Of a stretch of DNA of 64,000 nt, positions 7,287 to 16,300 are shown in pieces. The stretch is taken from contig NZ_JAPEOZ010000001.1 of assembly GCF_026340655.1 (NCBI RefSeq), forward strand, positions 10,349,474 through 10,413,473, in the 5' to 3' direction. The translations under genes and the position numbers were made by a program. The notes beneath the pieces were generated by a model. The model was given only the letters and a program-made list of their open reading frames with translations. It ran no database searches and was not told the origin of the DNA. The stretch is from Streptomyces sp. NBC_01275. GTDB lineage: Bacteria; Actinomycetota; Actinomycetes; Streptomycetales; Streptomycetaceae. The first letter of the stretch is position 1, and every line of letters starts with the position of its first letter.

Positions 7287-9899
7287 GTGTCTGGTGCCGT
7301 GTGGAACGGTCTCGTCCGAAACGATGAGGAGTACCTTCCCGGCGGCATTTCACCCGACGACCGGGAACAGGCCGTACTCGCCGTCGCACGCCGCGCGCTC
7401 AAACTGCCCCACAGTCCACCTCCCAGCGGCGGGGCACTACCGCGACTGCGGTCCGACGCAGTGCTGCGCGCACCGGCCAACCCCGCCTTCGCCGCAGGCG
7501 ACGAGTTCGCCACCGACCTGATGCGAGACTTCGCCCTGTGCCGCCTGTTCCTCACCGCCGGCTGGGAACCCTTGACCAAGGCCAAAGCACCCCGCTGGGC
7601 CAGCCGCGCGGTCCGGGCCGCCTGCCAGGCGAAGCTGCTGGCCGGGAACCAGGCGGCCACCTGGCGCGAATCGCGCCGCGAATTCGAGCAACTCGGCGAG
7701 GACGAGGGGGAGCGGTGGACCGAGGTCCCGATAGAAGCGCTCCTCACCCTCGGCAACGCCCAGAGCGCGATCGAAGACGTGTGGGACGACCTGGCAGCCG
7801 ACGATCATCGCGGACTCAAGACCCTGCTGCGCCTTGCCGACCTGCGCTACGTCACCAGCACCGTCGCGGACCCCTTCACACTCACACCGGTAGTCGCCCT
7901 GACCTACTGCACCGACCGTGACCTGGGACAGGACAACCGCTACGCCAGCATGGGCAAGACGATCCGCAGCCTTGTGCTGGCATGGCTGCGCGGCATGGCC
8001 CACGACACCCAGAACCCCGACGCACTGCGCCAACAGGTCCGCGATCGCATTCTCGCCGGGCGGCCGGAACGCCACGACGACTTCGCCGTCGAAGCGCTCG
8101 CCGCCCTCGGGCCCGACGCCGACGAAGCCGGCGAGAAGTGGCTGAGAGACACGGCAGCCCAAGCCCCGGGACAACTGGATGCCGCCGTGGAGTCTTTCGC
8201 CGCCCTCTACATGGCCCGGACCAGCTCGCCAGAGTCCAGGGGCGGGCGTCGCTACTGCGGTCCGAGAACCACCCCGCCCGCCGAACCGCCGGCGACAAGG
8301 TCGTCCTGCAATACAAGCCTCCCCCCGACATCACCGACAGCTTCGCCCCGCGCGCAGCCCAAGTGGCCGCCGGCAGCGAAGCGCTGCGCCTGCAGCACAC
8401 CTACGGCGACCACGACATCCAGCCCGAGGAATGGCCGACCGACTCGCTCCTCACCGACCTCGAGCTCGCACGAAAGATCGCCGCCGACCCGCCTTCTCCG
8501 TTCGGCCCCCTGCACCCGCAGGACGCCCCAGCCGCAGTCGCAGCCGCTGCGGTCATCAGCCACGCGCGCGGACCTGCCGTCGTCCCCGACGACGACCTGC
8601 GCTGGGCCGCCGACACCCTCCTTGCCACCCCCACCACCGCACCTGTCGACAGCGACGACGAAACCTGGGTGGTGTACCCGATGGCAGCCTCCGGCTCCGC
8701 CGCCCGAGCCCTTCCCTCCCTGCTCCTCGCCCCCGTCGATCACCTCGACATTGCCCAAGACCGCATCGAGCAGGCCGTCACCGCCCTGGCCGCGTGGCCA
8801 GGCCGTCACCGCCCTGGCCGCGTGGCCGGACGGCGTCCGCACCCTCTTCGCCGACGGCTGCGCCCCTGCGTGGCAATCGCCCTGCGAGGAAGAGCCGGAC
8901 GACGGCAGCCCCTGCCGACGTCACCAGCCACTGTGGGCTGCCGTCCAGGCCGGCCTCGGCGGCTGCCGCCTCGGCTCCTGGCGATCCGGAAACCGCCAGC
9001 CGGAATTCCTCCCGCCTCCCCACGCCGACACGCTGCCCGCCGTCCCGCCCACCGACCTGCTCGTGAACCGGCTCGCAGCGCCGATCGCCTGCATCACCGC
9101 CGCTCGCCACACCACATGCCTGACTCGGCACGCCAACGCCCTGCTCCCGGCATTGACGGACGCGCACCGCAACGGAGCCGACCACTGGATGACCGAGGAC
9201 TACGGCGGGTACAACAGCCCCGAACGCGAACCTGCCGTCCGCGCCCTGATCACCCTCGCCGCCGACGGCGGCACCGACTCCCTTACCGCGCACCTGCAGT
9301 CGTTCGCCGCCAACGCCAACGCCCTGCAGCAGCTGCTGAGCGATGCTGTCACCCTGTGCACCTACGACGCCCAGCTACGCGCTCTGCTCCCCGCTGTCTG
9401 GCCACTGATCACGACCACCACGCTCGACGCCCTCGATGCGGGCGCCGACCTGCGCCAAGGAAGCCACCGATGGGCCGACTACGCCGTCGCAGCCCTCCTG
9501 CCGACCCCGCAACCGCGCACCGCTGACCCGCGGTTCGAGGAAACCCTCAACCGTGTGAACCGCGCCTGGCTCGCACCCGACGCTCTGGGCGAGGCCGCCG
9601 AACGATGGCTCGACCTGGCCCGCGGCGAGCCCATGGCCGCCGGCGCGGTGGCCCGCTTCGCCCGCACCACCCCATCCATGTGGCAGCGCGCCACAGGCCT
9701 GACGTGGCTCGAGCACGTGATCGACGGCCGCTACGACGCCTTCGCCAACCACTGCTGGTACGTCATCCGCTGGCTGACCGAACTCCGCGAAACACCTCTT
9801 CCTGACGCCGCCACACTGAGCCGATGGCGCCGCATCGTCGACGGCCTCGCCGCGTCCGGCGACCCAAGAGCCGTCAGTCTCCAACGCATCGGCGAGTAA
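7287..9899 (+). pseudogene. large protein of unknown function, two compensating frameshifts
   Basis: The first third is clearly coding: DEFATDLMRDFALCRLFLTA and FAVEALAALGPDADEAGEKW. Near 8250 coding bias moves to another frame (GDKVVLQYKPPPDITDSF, TYGDHDIQPEEWPTDS). It returns at 8800 through a 28-bp tandem duplication and runs to YDAFANHCWYVIRWL and a stop at 9899. The reconstructed product is about 870 residues and almost wholly helical. The F...L.RDFAL.R.FL.AGW motif resembles the part of STAND/NACHT ATPases just after the NTPase core, but no P-loop is present, so this could be the C-terminal remnant of one. That is a weak inference. The frame stays open upstream of 7287 to at least 7203. 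Confidence 0.5.
8772..8827. repeat. 28-bp tandem duplication inside the disrupted gene
   Basis: Positions 8772-8799 and 8800-8827 are identical (AGGCCGTCACCGCCCTGGCC...). Because 28 is not a multiple of three, the duplication shifts the frame by one base and moves the reading back into the gene's original frame. Confidence 0.9.
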
Positions 9900-10076
9900 C
9901 TCACCCACCAGCTCGTGCAGGCCGAAGGACTGCCGGTCGCTACGACACAGGCGACGGCGGGCCCTTGTAACACCTATGAAGCTGTTGCCGATCCGGCGTC
10001 ATCACCACTGATCTCAAGACGCCGGTGCGCTATAGCGCCTTCGAATCATCGGTCCAGCCCGTACCCATGGCTGTTG

Positions 10077-11254
10077 TCAGAGTGCCGAGGGGATCGCCGC
10101 CAGAGGTGGATTCAACCCATTGGGACCGGGATCCGCAGGGGGAGTGCCTGGATACTCCACCCGCCGCTGAGCTGCCCGGCGTCGCTGCTCTGCAGCCAGC
10201 CGCCTGACCTTGCGGCGGACCCGTTCACCGACGGCCGCCGCGTCGCGGACTCCGAGGACAGCCGCAGCCTCCTTCCAGCTGCGCCCGACGGCCGCGGTGT
10301 AGGCGAACACCACCTCACGCTCGCCTGGATGCAGACCCTGCAGCACGGAGGCTGTCAGCCGCCCGTCTTCATTCACTGCCTCTGCGGTGCATGTCAGGAG
10401 AGCATCGGCGGCATTGCGGCTGTCCATGGACAGTGCGGCGAGGTCCGCGTCCAGCGGCAGCACACGCCCCGGCGGTGCCGGCCCGTCGGATGCCAGGCTT
10501 CCGATCGGCCCGCTCACGGAATCACACGCCCACACGCTGCTGCCCCTGGGAACAGCCACCATCCACACGGTGGCCGGCCGGGTTCGGGAGCACTCGAGGA
10601 GAGGATCCCACAGCCTGGATGCGGACCTGGCGGGCGAAGCCCGTATGGCGGCCGTGACGTCCCGCGACACGCATGTCTCGGCGGGCCAGACCCCGGGCAT
10701 GACCGCTGTCTCGGTGTGTCCGCTCACAAGGATCACGGCATGCCCTAGAGCGCTCTCCCGACAACGTTCCTCCCGGTCCCCGGCGAAGGCGATGTCGCGG
10801 ACAACGGAGATTCCGCCGGCCGCCACCGGGAACACATTTCCCAGCGGATCCGCTTCTGTGCTCCGCAGGAAGAACGCGGCATGTTCGTCCCTCGAAGCGC
10901 TCCGAGACCGTCCCGCCCCCCGGCGCCGGGGCGCAGCAGTTCGAGCCCCGTGGGTTTGCCCCAGGGGAAGCGGTTGTCGAAAGGAGTGAGACGGGCAGAG
11001 TCGCCGCTGCCCGCCAGTTCGAGAGCCTCCCGCACGGCAGGCGGAGTGGCCGCTGAACCCTCGGCCTCGCTCCGGGAGCCGTTGAAGGCGTCCAGCGGCT
11101 TTCAGCCGGCACACCTCGCCTCCCAGTCACCGGCGGGGCGGTCCCAGTAGTCGGCAGGCCCCTGCATGCGCTTCAGCAGTCGGGCGTACGCGGTGCTCCT
11201 CACGGCGTCCTCCGTGTTGGTGGTCGTCCTCCGGCGGGCGTCGTTGTTGTCCAT
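10077..11254 (-). pseudogene. HTH-containing protein with a nonsense codon and a frameshift
   Basis: ATG 11254 opens MDNNDARRRTTTNTEDAVRS and continues YARLLKRMQGPADYWDRPAG to a TGA at 11102-11104. In the same frame, coding resumes with KPLDAFNGSRSEAEGSAATP and ALELAGSGDSARLTPFDNRF. Near 10910 it changes frame and continues ISVVRDIAFAGDREER to the end. The C-terminal 90 residues (LHPGEREVVFAYTAAVGRSW, KEAAAVLGVRDAAAVGERVR) look like a sigma-region-4/LuxR-like helix-turn-helix. The restored protein would be about 390 residues. The role is unknown; it was probably a regulator. Confidence 0.45.
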
Positions 11255-11609
11255 CAGCTACTGTCCTCGGGCCGTGATCGGGGCGGCATGATGTGCGCTG
11301 GCCGCAGTCGATCGCTGACCGCGGGGGCGCTGCGGATCGCCTGGCGGCCGCGCGACCATTGCTGATCGACCTGGTTCCTGGCGGTTCCGATCTGGGCGGC
11401 ATGTCCGGGGCCCGCATGCCCTGGCGCTGCAGTTCTGCCACCGCCCGTGCCTGCGGGGCGCTGATGTCGCAGATGGCGTCGTCGACCGCGCCCAGGAGTT
11501 CCTCCTCCTCGGTCGGCCCCCACAGGCGCCGGTCGGCGGGCGGCGCCGGCCGAGACGCCAGCGACTCGCTGCCGCCGCGCGCGCGTCGCCGCAGGCCCGC
11601 GAGGAGACG

Positions 11610-12609
11610 AAGGTTCCACCCGTTCGCCCGCAAGGCCTGGCTGGACCTCCAGCGCCCCGACGACGACGGCGCCGTCCGCTTCGGCCACGGCCGCTGCCTC
11701 AAGATCTGGGCCCTCACCCGGCCGAAGATCGACGCCGACTTTCTGCTCCTCGACGCGGCCCAGGACACCAACCCCGTCGTCGAGCAGATCTTCCTCGCCC
11801 AACGCGACCACGCCCAGCTGGTCATGGTCGGCGACTCCGCCCAGGCCATCTACCACTGGCGCGGCGCCAAGGACGTCGTGTCCGGCTTCGACGGCACCCG
11901 GCTCGCCCTGTCCCGGTCCTTCCGCTTCGGCCCCCGCCTCGCCGAGGAAGCCAACCGCTGGCTGCACCTGGCCGACGCCCCCATCCGTCTCACCGGCGAA
12001 CACCGTGCCCACCGAACTCGGCCCCGTCACCCGGCCCGACGCGGTCCTGCGCCGTACCAACGTCGGCGCCATGGCCCAGGTCATGGAGCTGCTGTCCGGC
12101 GGACACCGGGTCGCGCTGGCCGGGGGAGGAGACAGCCTGCGCGCTCTGGCCCTGGCCGCCCGCGACCTCAAAGAAGGACGCCGCACCGCCCACCCGAACT
12201 GGTGCCGTTCACCACCTGGGGCGATCTGCAGGACTACGCCGCCTACGACCCCGCCGGCCGCGATCTGCAACCCCTGGTCGACCTGGTCGACACCCACGGC
12301 GCGGACGCCATCCTGGCCGCCGTGGCCCATCTCGCGCCCGAAGACCAGTCCGAGGTAGCCGTCTCCACCGCGCGCAAGGCCAAAGGCCGCGAATGGGCAC
12401 AGGTGAAGATCGCCGACGACTTCACCCCGCCCTCCGACGGGCCGCCGGACGACACGGAGCAGGGAACCGTCCGCCGGACCGACGACAAGGAGGCCTGCTT
12501 GGCCTACGTAGCCGTCACCCGTACCCGGCGCCGCCTCGACATCGGCGGCCTGTCCTGGATCAACGAGCATCCGGAAGGAGCATCGGCCGGTCCTCAGCCA
12601 CCGCGGTGA
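11610..12609 (+). pseudogene. UvrD/PcrA-like helicase remnant
   Basis: Recognisable superfamily 1 helicase sequence begins near 11610 without the ATP-binding (Walker A) third. Visible parts are CLKIWALTRPKIDADFLLLD, AAQDTNPVVEQIFLAQRD, QLVMVGDSAQAIYHWRGA and LSRSFRFGPRLAEEAN. The frame then breaks near 12000 (PDAVLRRTNVGAMAQVMELL in another frame) and is restored near 12200 (TTWGDLQDYAAYDPAGRDLQ, VSTARKAKGREWAQVKI, AYVAVTRTRRRLDIGG). The Walker B glutamate is changed: DAAQD instead of DEAQD. Missing head, two frameshifts and a lost catalytic residue make it inactive. Confidence 0.75.
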
Positions 12610-12784
12610 TGCTCAGGGCGGGTTCGGGGCGTTCGGAGCCTCCGCCTGGAAGGTGCACGGGGGAGCAGCGTACGGATCGCAATGATCCGGGACGGGCGGC
12701 TGCCCCCTGTCGGTGACGGCACGTGCGAGAGCCCTCAATGGCCGCCCGCTGTCCACAGACGGCCCCCGGCAGGCTTCTTGAGCT

Positions 12785-13186
12785 ATGAACATCAGCTCGC
12801 CGGGCATCGCCCGGAACAACAAGAAGACGCCGCGCTGCCAACGCCACGACGCCCTCCTCCGGCCGGAGGAGCATACCGAGTTCGCGGCCCGGTTCCCGGC
12901 AGGCCGCCAGGCGCAGATGGCGTTCCTCCCGGCCAACTACGCCGGCAACGCCTCCGTGGCCGCGGCGGTCTTGGGCGCTGGAGTGCGTACGGTGCGCCGC
13001 CACTGCCGAGGGCGGCCGCCACCGCCCGGGCTCCGGCTGCGCCGGGCCCTGCGCCGCCGTGTCGTCGACCTCGTGTGCCCGCGGCGCCTGTCCGATCGTG
13101 CGGTGGAAGAGGCGCGCCAGGCGAATCGGGAAGCCGGGCGCGCGGCCCGACGGCTTCCGCGTGATCGGGGCGGCATGGGTCGCTGA
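12785..13186 (+). CDS. hypothetical protein, possible HTH
   Basis: 133 codons with a strong G/C third-position bias over the first 80. It includes FAARFPAGRQAQMAFLPANY followed by AGNASVAAAVLGAGVRTVRR, which could be a helix-turn-helix. The tail becomes arginine-rich and loses coding character, so the end may be frameshifted. No ribosome site is obvious. I do not recognise the family. Confidence 0.3.
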   Translation: MNISSPGIARNNKKTPRCQRHDALLRPEEHTEFAARFPAGRQAQMAFLPANYAGNASVAAAVLGAGVRTVRRHCRGRPPPPGLRLRRALRRRVVDLVCPRRLSDRAVEEARQANREAGRAARRLPRDRGGMGR

Positions 13187-13226
13187 CACCCGCGTGCCCG
13201 AGAACCTTCAGCTCCCTCAGAACGAA

Positions 13227-13294
13227 AGCTTTTCTGCATTAACGATAGTGAAAAGCTGACTCAGATGTGAAAGTTGCATGAATTCAGGTAAGAT
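13227..13294 (+). promoter_or_regulatory. AT-rich promoter/operator of the tap/tpg-like operon
   Basis: An AT-rich island contains an 8-bp inverted repeat, AGCTTTTC (13227-13234) and GAAAAGCT (13250-13257). It ends in a -10 like TAAGAT at 13289-13294. The ATG of the next gene is 7 bp downstream, so the transcript is probably leaderless. The inverted repeat is a candidate operator for the HTH protein encoded immediately after it. Confidence 0.55.
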
Positions 13295-13300
13295 GGCGAC

Positions 13301-13588
13301 ATGGGATTGCGCTTGGAGGAGTCGCTGCGGCTGACGGTGGCCGCGTTGATGCAGGTGACGGGTGAATCGCAGCGGTCGGTTGCGGGGGTGCTGGGACTGA
13401 CGCAGACACAGGTGTCACGCCGTCAGTCGGGCGCCGTCTCCTGGAGCCTGCGCGACGTCGACGCCCTGGCCGAGCACTACGGCATCGGCGCGCTGGACCT
13501 CCTGGCGGGTCCGACCAGAGCGTGCGAGGCGCTGCCCGCCGACCGGCGCCGTGCCGTGCGGACCGAAGCGAGGGGGACGGGCCGGTGA
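13301..13588 (+). CDS. XRE-type HTH regulator heading the tap/tpg-like operon
   Basis: 95 residues from ATG 13301. There is no ribosome site, and the -10 at 13289 implies a leaderless message. The helix-turn-helix is about residues 18-45 (QVTGESQRSVAGVLGLTQTQ, then VSRRQSGAVSWSLRDVDALA), followed by EHYGIGALDLLAG. Its TGA overlaps the next GTG by 4 bp. Likely an autoregulator or DNA-binding partner of the two genes behind it. A small separate HTH protein in front of a tap-type gene is not part of the textbook tap-tpg operon. Confidence 0.75.
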   Translation: MGLRLEESLRLTVAALMQVTGESQRSVAGVLGLTQTQVSRRQSGAVSWSLRDVDALAEHYGIGALDLLAGPTRACEALPADRRRAVRTEARGTGR

Positions 13589-15147
13589 GCGACTTCGACG
13601 CGATCGACTCGCTGCTCGACGCCGTCGGCCCGCAGGCCGAACTCCCGCCCTGCCACGTGCGCCGCGAGCTGCGGGAGCGGGCTCGGCTGTCCAAGGCGCA
13701 GGTGGCACGCGCGCTCGGCGTGAGCCCGTCGACCCTCAGCGGATGGGAAAGCGGCCGGGACCCGGCCGGCGAGATCCGCACCAAATACGCCTACCTGCTG
13801 GACGGACTGAACGCCAAGCTCGCCACCGAGACCGAGACCGAGGCGGCGCCGGCTGCGGAGCAGCCCGTCACGTCAGGCACGGCCCCGACCGCCAGCCCCT
13901 TGTCTTCGCCGGACCTCTGCCTGGACGAGGACGGGGACGACGTGGAGCTGCTCGTCGTACCCGAGCCCTGTGTGCTGTGCGGCCGTCCGGCCGGACAACG
14001 CGTGGCGGGGTTCGCTCAGCACCTAGCCCCGGCCGACTGCCAGCCCACCGCCACCGGAGCCCCAGCTGCCCCGCCAGCCGGACAGCCCACCGCGCACACC
14101 CCGAAAGCGCCGCCGCGCACGAAAGGTCCGGCGCGTGCGACGGAGCGTTCCAAGGGCCCGGCCCGCCACGCGTTCCAGGAGCCGTCCGGCCCGGTCGACC
14201 TGATCCGCGAGGCCGTGCAGGGCGCGCTCGCCGAGCACCGGGGTGACGTCGACGCAGCCACGGCGGCACTGTTGAAGCGGGCGATCCCGGACGCGATGCG
14301 ACTGCTGGACGAGACCCGCAAGGGCGCCCGCTACGACGTGATCGCGCACCCCTGGATCCCCGACATCCTCAAGAAGCAGACCGCGCGCGGCGCGGACCAG
14401 ATCTGGGAAGCCCGCCCCAAGTGGACCCGTCACGAACTCCCGCCCGGCAGGCATGAGGTGACCGCGCTCGACATCAACGGCTCTTACCTCTCCGCCCTCA
14501 AGACGCACCTCCCCCTGGGCCAGCTCGAGCACTCCACCGGCCTCGCCCATGACCGCCGCCGCTCCGGAGTCCACCTGATCACCCCGCCCGAGTGGGGGCA
14601 CGAGGCGGTGCTGCCCAACCCGATCGGCCAGAGGGACGAGCCCGGTCCCCTGTGGGTCACCGAGCCGACGCTGCGCCTCCTGCTGCGCCTGTCCGGCCCC
14701 AAGCACCAGCTGTGCGCGCCTCCTCAGATCCACGAGTCGTACACCTCCGGGACCACGGAGAACCTGCTCGAGAAGTTCCGCATCGCGCTGAAGGACGCCC
14801 GCGACACGGCGATCGAGCAGGGCGATACGGTGACGCTGGAGTACGTGAAGGCGATGTACTCGAAGTTCGTCTCCACGATGGGCGAGTCGAACTACAACCG
14901 GGAGCTCTACCGCCCGGACTGGATGCACCTCATCCGCAGCCAGGCCTTCGCCAATCTGTGGCTCAAGGCGCTCAAGGCCCATGACGAGGGCCTGGCCGTC
15001 GTCCGGGCGATGGGCACCGACGAACTCCACGTCATCGGTGACTGGCGCCGTGTCTTCGCCGAAGGCCGCGGTGTTACCGAGGTCAAGGTCAAGGACACGT
15101 ACACCGCCGGAAGCGACGCCGCTGAGCATGCAGGCGAGGGGGAGTAG
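13585..15147 (+). CDS. Tap-like telomere-associated protein (HTH plus family-B-polymerase-like)
   Basis: 520 residues from GTG 13585, with AGGGGGAC upstream. Residues about 1-75 hold DAIDSLLDAV, RRELRERARLSKAQVARALG and VSPSTLSGWESGRDPAGEIR, the HTH layout of Streptomyces Tap proteins. A CVLCGRPAGQR...FAQHLAPADC zinc-like motif follows near residue 130. The C-terminal half resembles the family-B polymerase palm fold seen in Tap: VTALDINGSYLSALKTHLP (motif A-like), PLWVTEPTLRLLLRL, EYVKAMYSKFVSTMGES (motif B-like), YRPDWMHLIRSQAFANLWLK and MGTDELHVIGDWRR (motif C-like). Tap binds telomere DNA and recruits the terminal protein for end patching. This copy is shorter than the usual ~740 residues. 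It is followed by a Tpg-sized gene overlapping by one base. Assignment rests on motif order recalled from the family. Confidence 0.6.
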   Translation: MSDFDAIDSLLDAVGPQAELPPCHVRRELRERARLSKAQVARALGVSPSTLSGWESGRDPAGEIRTKYAYLLDGLNAKLATETETEAAPAAEQPVTSGTAPTASPLSSPDLCLDEDGDDVELLVVPEPCVLCGRPAGQRVAGFAQHLAPADCQPTATGAPAAPPAGQPTAHTPKAPPRTKGPARATERSKGPARHAFQEPSGPVDLIREAVQGALAEHRGDVDAATAALLKRAIPDAMRLLDETRKGARYDVIAHPWIPDILKKQTARGADQIWEARPKWTRHELPPGRHEVTALDINGSYLSALKTHLPLGQLEHSTGLAHDRRRSGVHLITPPEWGHEAVLPNPIGQRDEPGPLWVTEPTLRLLLRLSGPKHQLCAPPQIHESYTSGTTENLLEKFRIALKDARDTAIEQGDTVTLEYVKAMYSKFVSTMGESNYNRELYRPDWMHLIRSQAFANLWLKALKAHDEGLAVVRAMGTDELHVIGDWRRVFAEGRGVTEVKVKDTYTAGSDAAEHAGEGE

Positions 15148-15719
15148 TGCCGGAGAAGAACATCGACTTCGGAAGGTTCGGCGCCCGGGGCATCAAGGGC
15201 AGCGACGCCGTCGCGCGCAAGCTCGACGAGCTCGCGGGCGGCATCGCCACTCCCGTGACCGCCAAGCGCGGCTGGACGGCGCGCCTGCACTACCTGACGA
15301 AGTCGGCCCAGACCTTGAAGGCCGCCCAGGACGCCGGGCTGACGGTGACGCACCGGACGCTGAAGGCGTGGTTGGGGGAAGACCGGCGCCCCTCCAAGTC
15401 CAACCTGAAACGCATTGACCAGGTGTACCGGGCGGTGCGCCGTCACTACGTCGCCCGCCATCTCCTCAGGCGCCTCAACCGCGACGGGCGCGGCACCCGG
15501 GTGGAGATCCACCCGCTCAACCAGTCCCAGGTGCCGCAGCCGCTGCAGCGGGTGGTGGAGTACCGGACGATGAACGTGCGCCGCTGGGACCGCATCGTCG
15601 GCTCCTGGGCGGCCGGCGACCATCAGGGCCTCGACGCCGCGTGGCAGGACACGATCGTCGACCTCGGCTCGCAGTGGGGCCAGTACGAGTACGTCACCAA
15701 CGTCGGCTTCGCCGCATAG
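15147..15719 (+). CDS. Tpg-like terminal protein candidate
   Basis: 190 residues from GTG 15147, whose G is the last base of the preceding TAG; GAGGGGGAG is the ribosome site. The N-terminal part (TAKRGWTARLHYLTKSAQTL, then LTVTHRTLKAWLGEDRRPSK, then LKRIDQVYRAVRRHYVARHL) matches the Tpg layout: a KAQ.RYL-like helix, an HTH ending RT...W, and a basic helix. The C-terminal part reads RGTRVEIHPLNQSQVPQPLQ, VVEYRTMNVRRWDRIVGSW and GSQWGQYEYVTNVGFAA. Tpg proteins (~185 residues) are covalently linked to the 5' ends of linear replicons and prime end patching. Size, position behind a Tap-like gene and HTH fit; the C-terminus is divergent. The linking Ser/Thr cannot be chosen by eye. Confidence 0.55.
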   Translation: MPEKNIDFGRFGARGIKGSDAVARKLDELAGGIATPVTAKRGWTARLHYLTKSAQTLKAAQDAGLTVTHRTLKAWLGEDRRPSKSNLKRIDQVYRAVRRHYVARHLLRRLNRDGRGTRVEIHPLNQSQVPQPLQRVVEYRTMNVRRWDRIVGSWAAGDHQGLDAAWQDTIVDLGSQWGQYEYVTNVGFAA

Positions 15720-15724
15720 AGCCC

Positions 15725-15748
15725 GCGCCGAAAAGTGGTCTTCGGCGC
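15725..15748 (+). terminator. hairpin after the Tpg-like gene
   Basis: GCGCCGAA (15725-15732) and TTCGGCGC (15741-15748) form an 8-bp stem with an 8-nt loop, 5 bp after the stop codon. Confidence 0.65.
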
Positions 15749-15776
15749 CTGCTGTGATGGCGTACGGCGGGGGGAC

Positions 15777-15856
15777 ACCGACGCGGGGTGGAGCAGCTCG
15801 GTAGCTCGCTGGGCTCATAACCCAGAGGTCGCAGGTTCAAATCCTGTCCCCGCTAC
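15777..15856. repeat. 80-bp direct repeat, right copy (contains tRNA-fMet)
   Basis: Same sequence and orientation as 4070-4149; offset 11707 bp throughout. See the left copy. Confidence 0.9.
15782..15855 (+). tRNA. initiator tRNA-Met (CAU), second copy
   Basis: Identical to 4075-4148 over all 74 nt, with the same initiator features: three G:C pairs in the anticodon stem, C1/T72 mismatch and a CAT anticodon. It has its own, different terminator, so it looks functional. Confidence 0.95.
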
Positions 15857-15866
15857 TGCCGAAGAT

Positions 15867-15889
15867 GCCCGGATCCCCGCGATCCGGGC
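15867..15889 (+). terminator. terminator after the second tRNA-fMet
   Basis: GCCCGGATC (15867-15875), a 5-nt loop CCCGC, and GATCCGGGC (15881-15889), followed by TCTTT. Confidence 0.8.
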
Positions 15890-16300
15890 TCTTTCGCGTT
15901 CCTGGCACGCTCTCACGTCTGGCTTCTGCCCGGCAGGAGGCCAGGCCGCCCTTGCTGCCTGCCCGAGGTGATCGATCTCAGGCCGTTCTGCTGGACTCTC
16001 TACGGCGAACAGAGGAGTCCTCGGTGACGGTGCGCGGACCGCAGTGGCTGGTGTCTGCGCACAGTGCAGGGTTGGCATGTGCGCGGTCCGCGCTGGGAGA
16101 GGTGGGCCACGGCGCAGGTCCCGCACGGCACGGCGGCTCGGTGAGGGAAGCGGTAGTTCTACCGTGCGGTCGGCGACATGGCGCTGTGGCAGGGAGCGGG
16201 CGGGATTTCGGAACGTTTGGACGGGACGGCCGTGCCCCATCGGGTGGGATAGTCGGGGCCGCCGGGTGCGGCCGAAGTCGGATGAGGCAGGGCGAACGCC
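15890..16300. other. no gene recognised
   Basis: About 410 bp between the tRNA terminator and the next coding signal. Long frames on both strands exist only because stop codons are rare in this GC-rich DNA. A minus-strand frame running across the tRNA (GTGFEPATSGL) is the well-known artefact of reading a tRNA gene backwards. Confidence 0.5.

Noticed and set aside
7287..9899. Functional STAND/NACHT defence protein
   Set aside because: No P-loop or effector domain is visible, and the frame is broken twice; only a weak resemblance of one helical motif remains.
11254..12570. Long minus-strand frame opposite the UvrD remnant
   Set aside because: It mirrors the helicase on the other strand, has poor motif content and arises from lack of stops in GC-rich DNA.
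4075..15855. An active integrative element with integrase between the tRNA copies
   Set aside because: No tyrosine or serine recombinase, excisionase or transfer gene could be recognised in the 11.7 kb, so only a relic or duplication can be claimed.
15815..16240. Minus-strand frame ending GTGFEPATSGL
   Set aside because: It is the antisense reading of the tRNA gene, a well-known artefact, continued into non-coding DNA.
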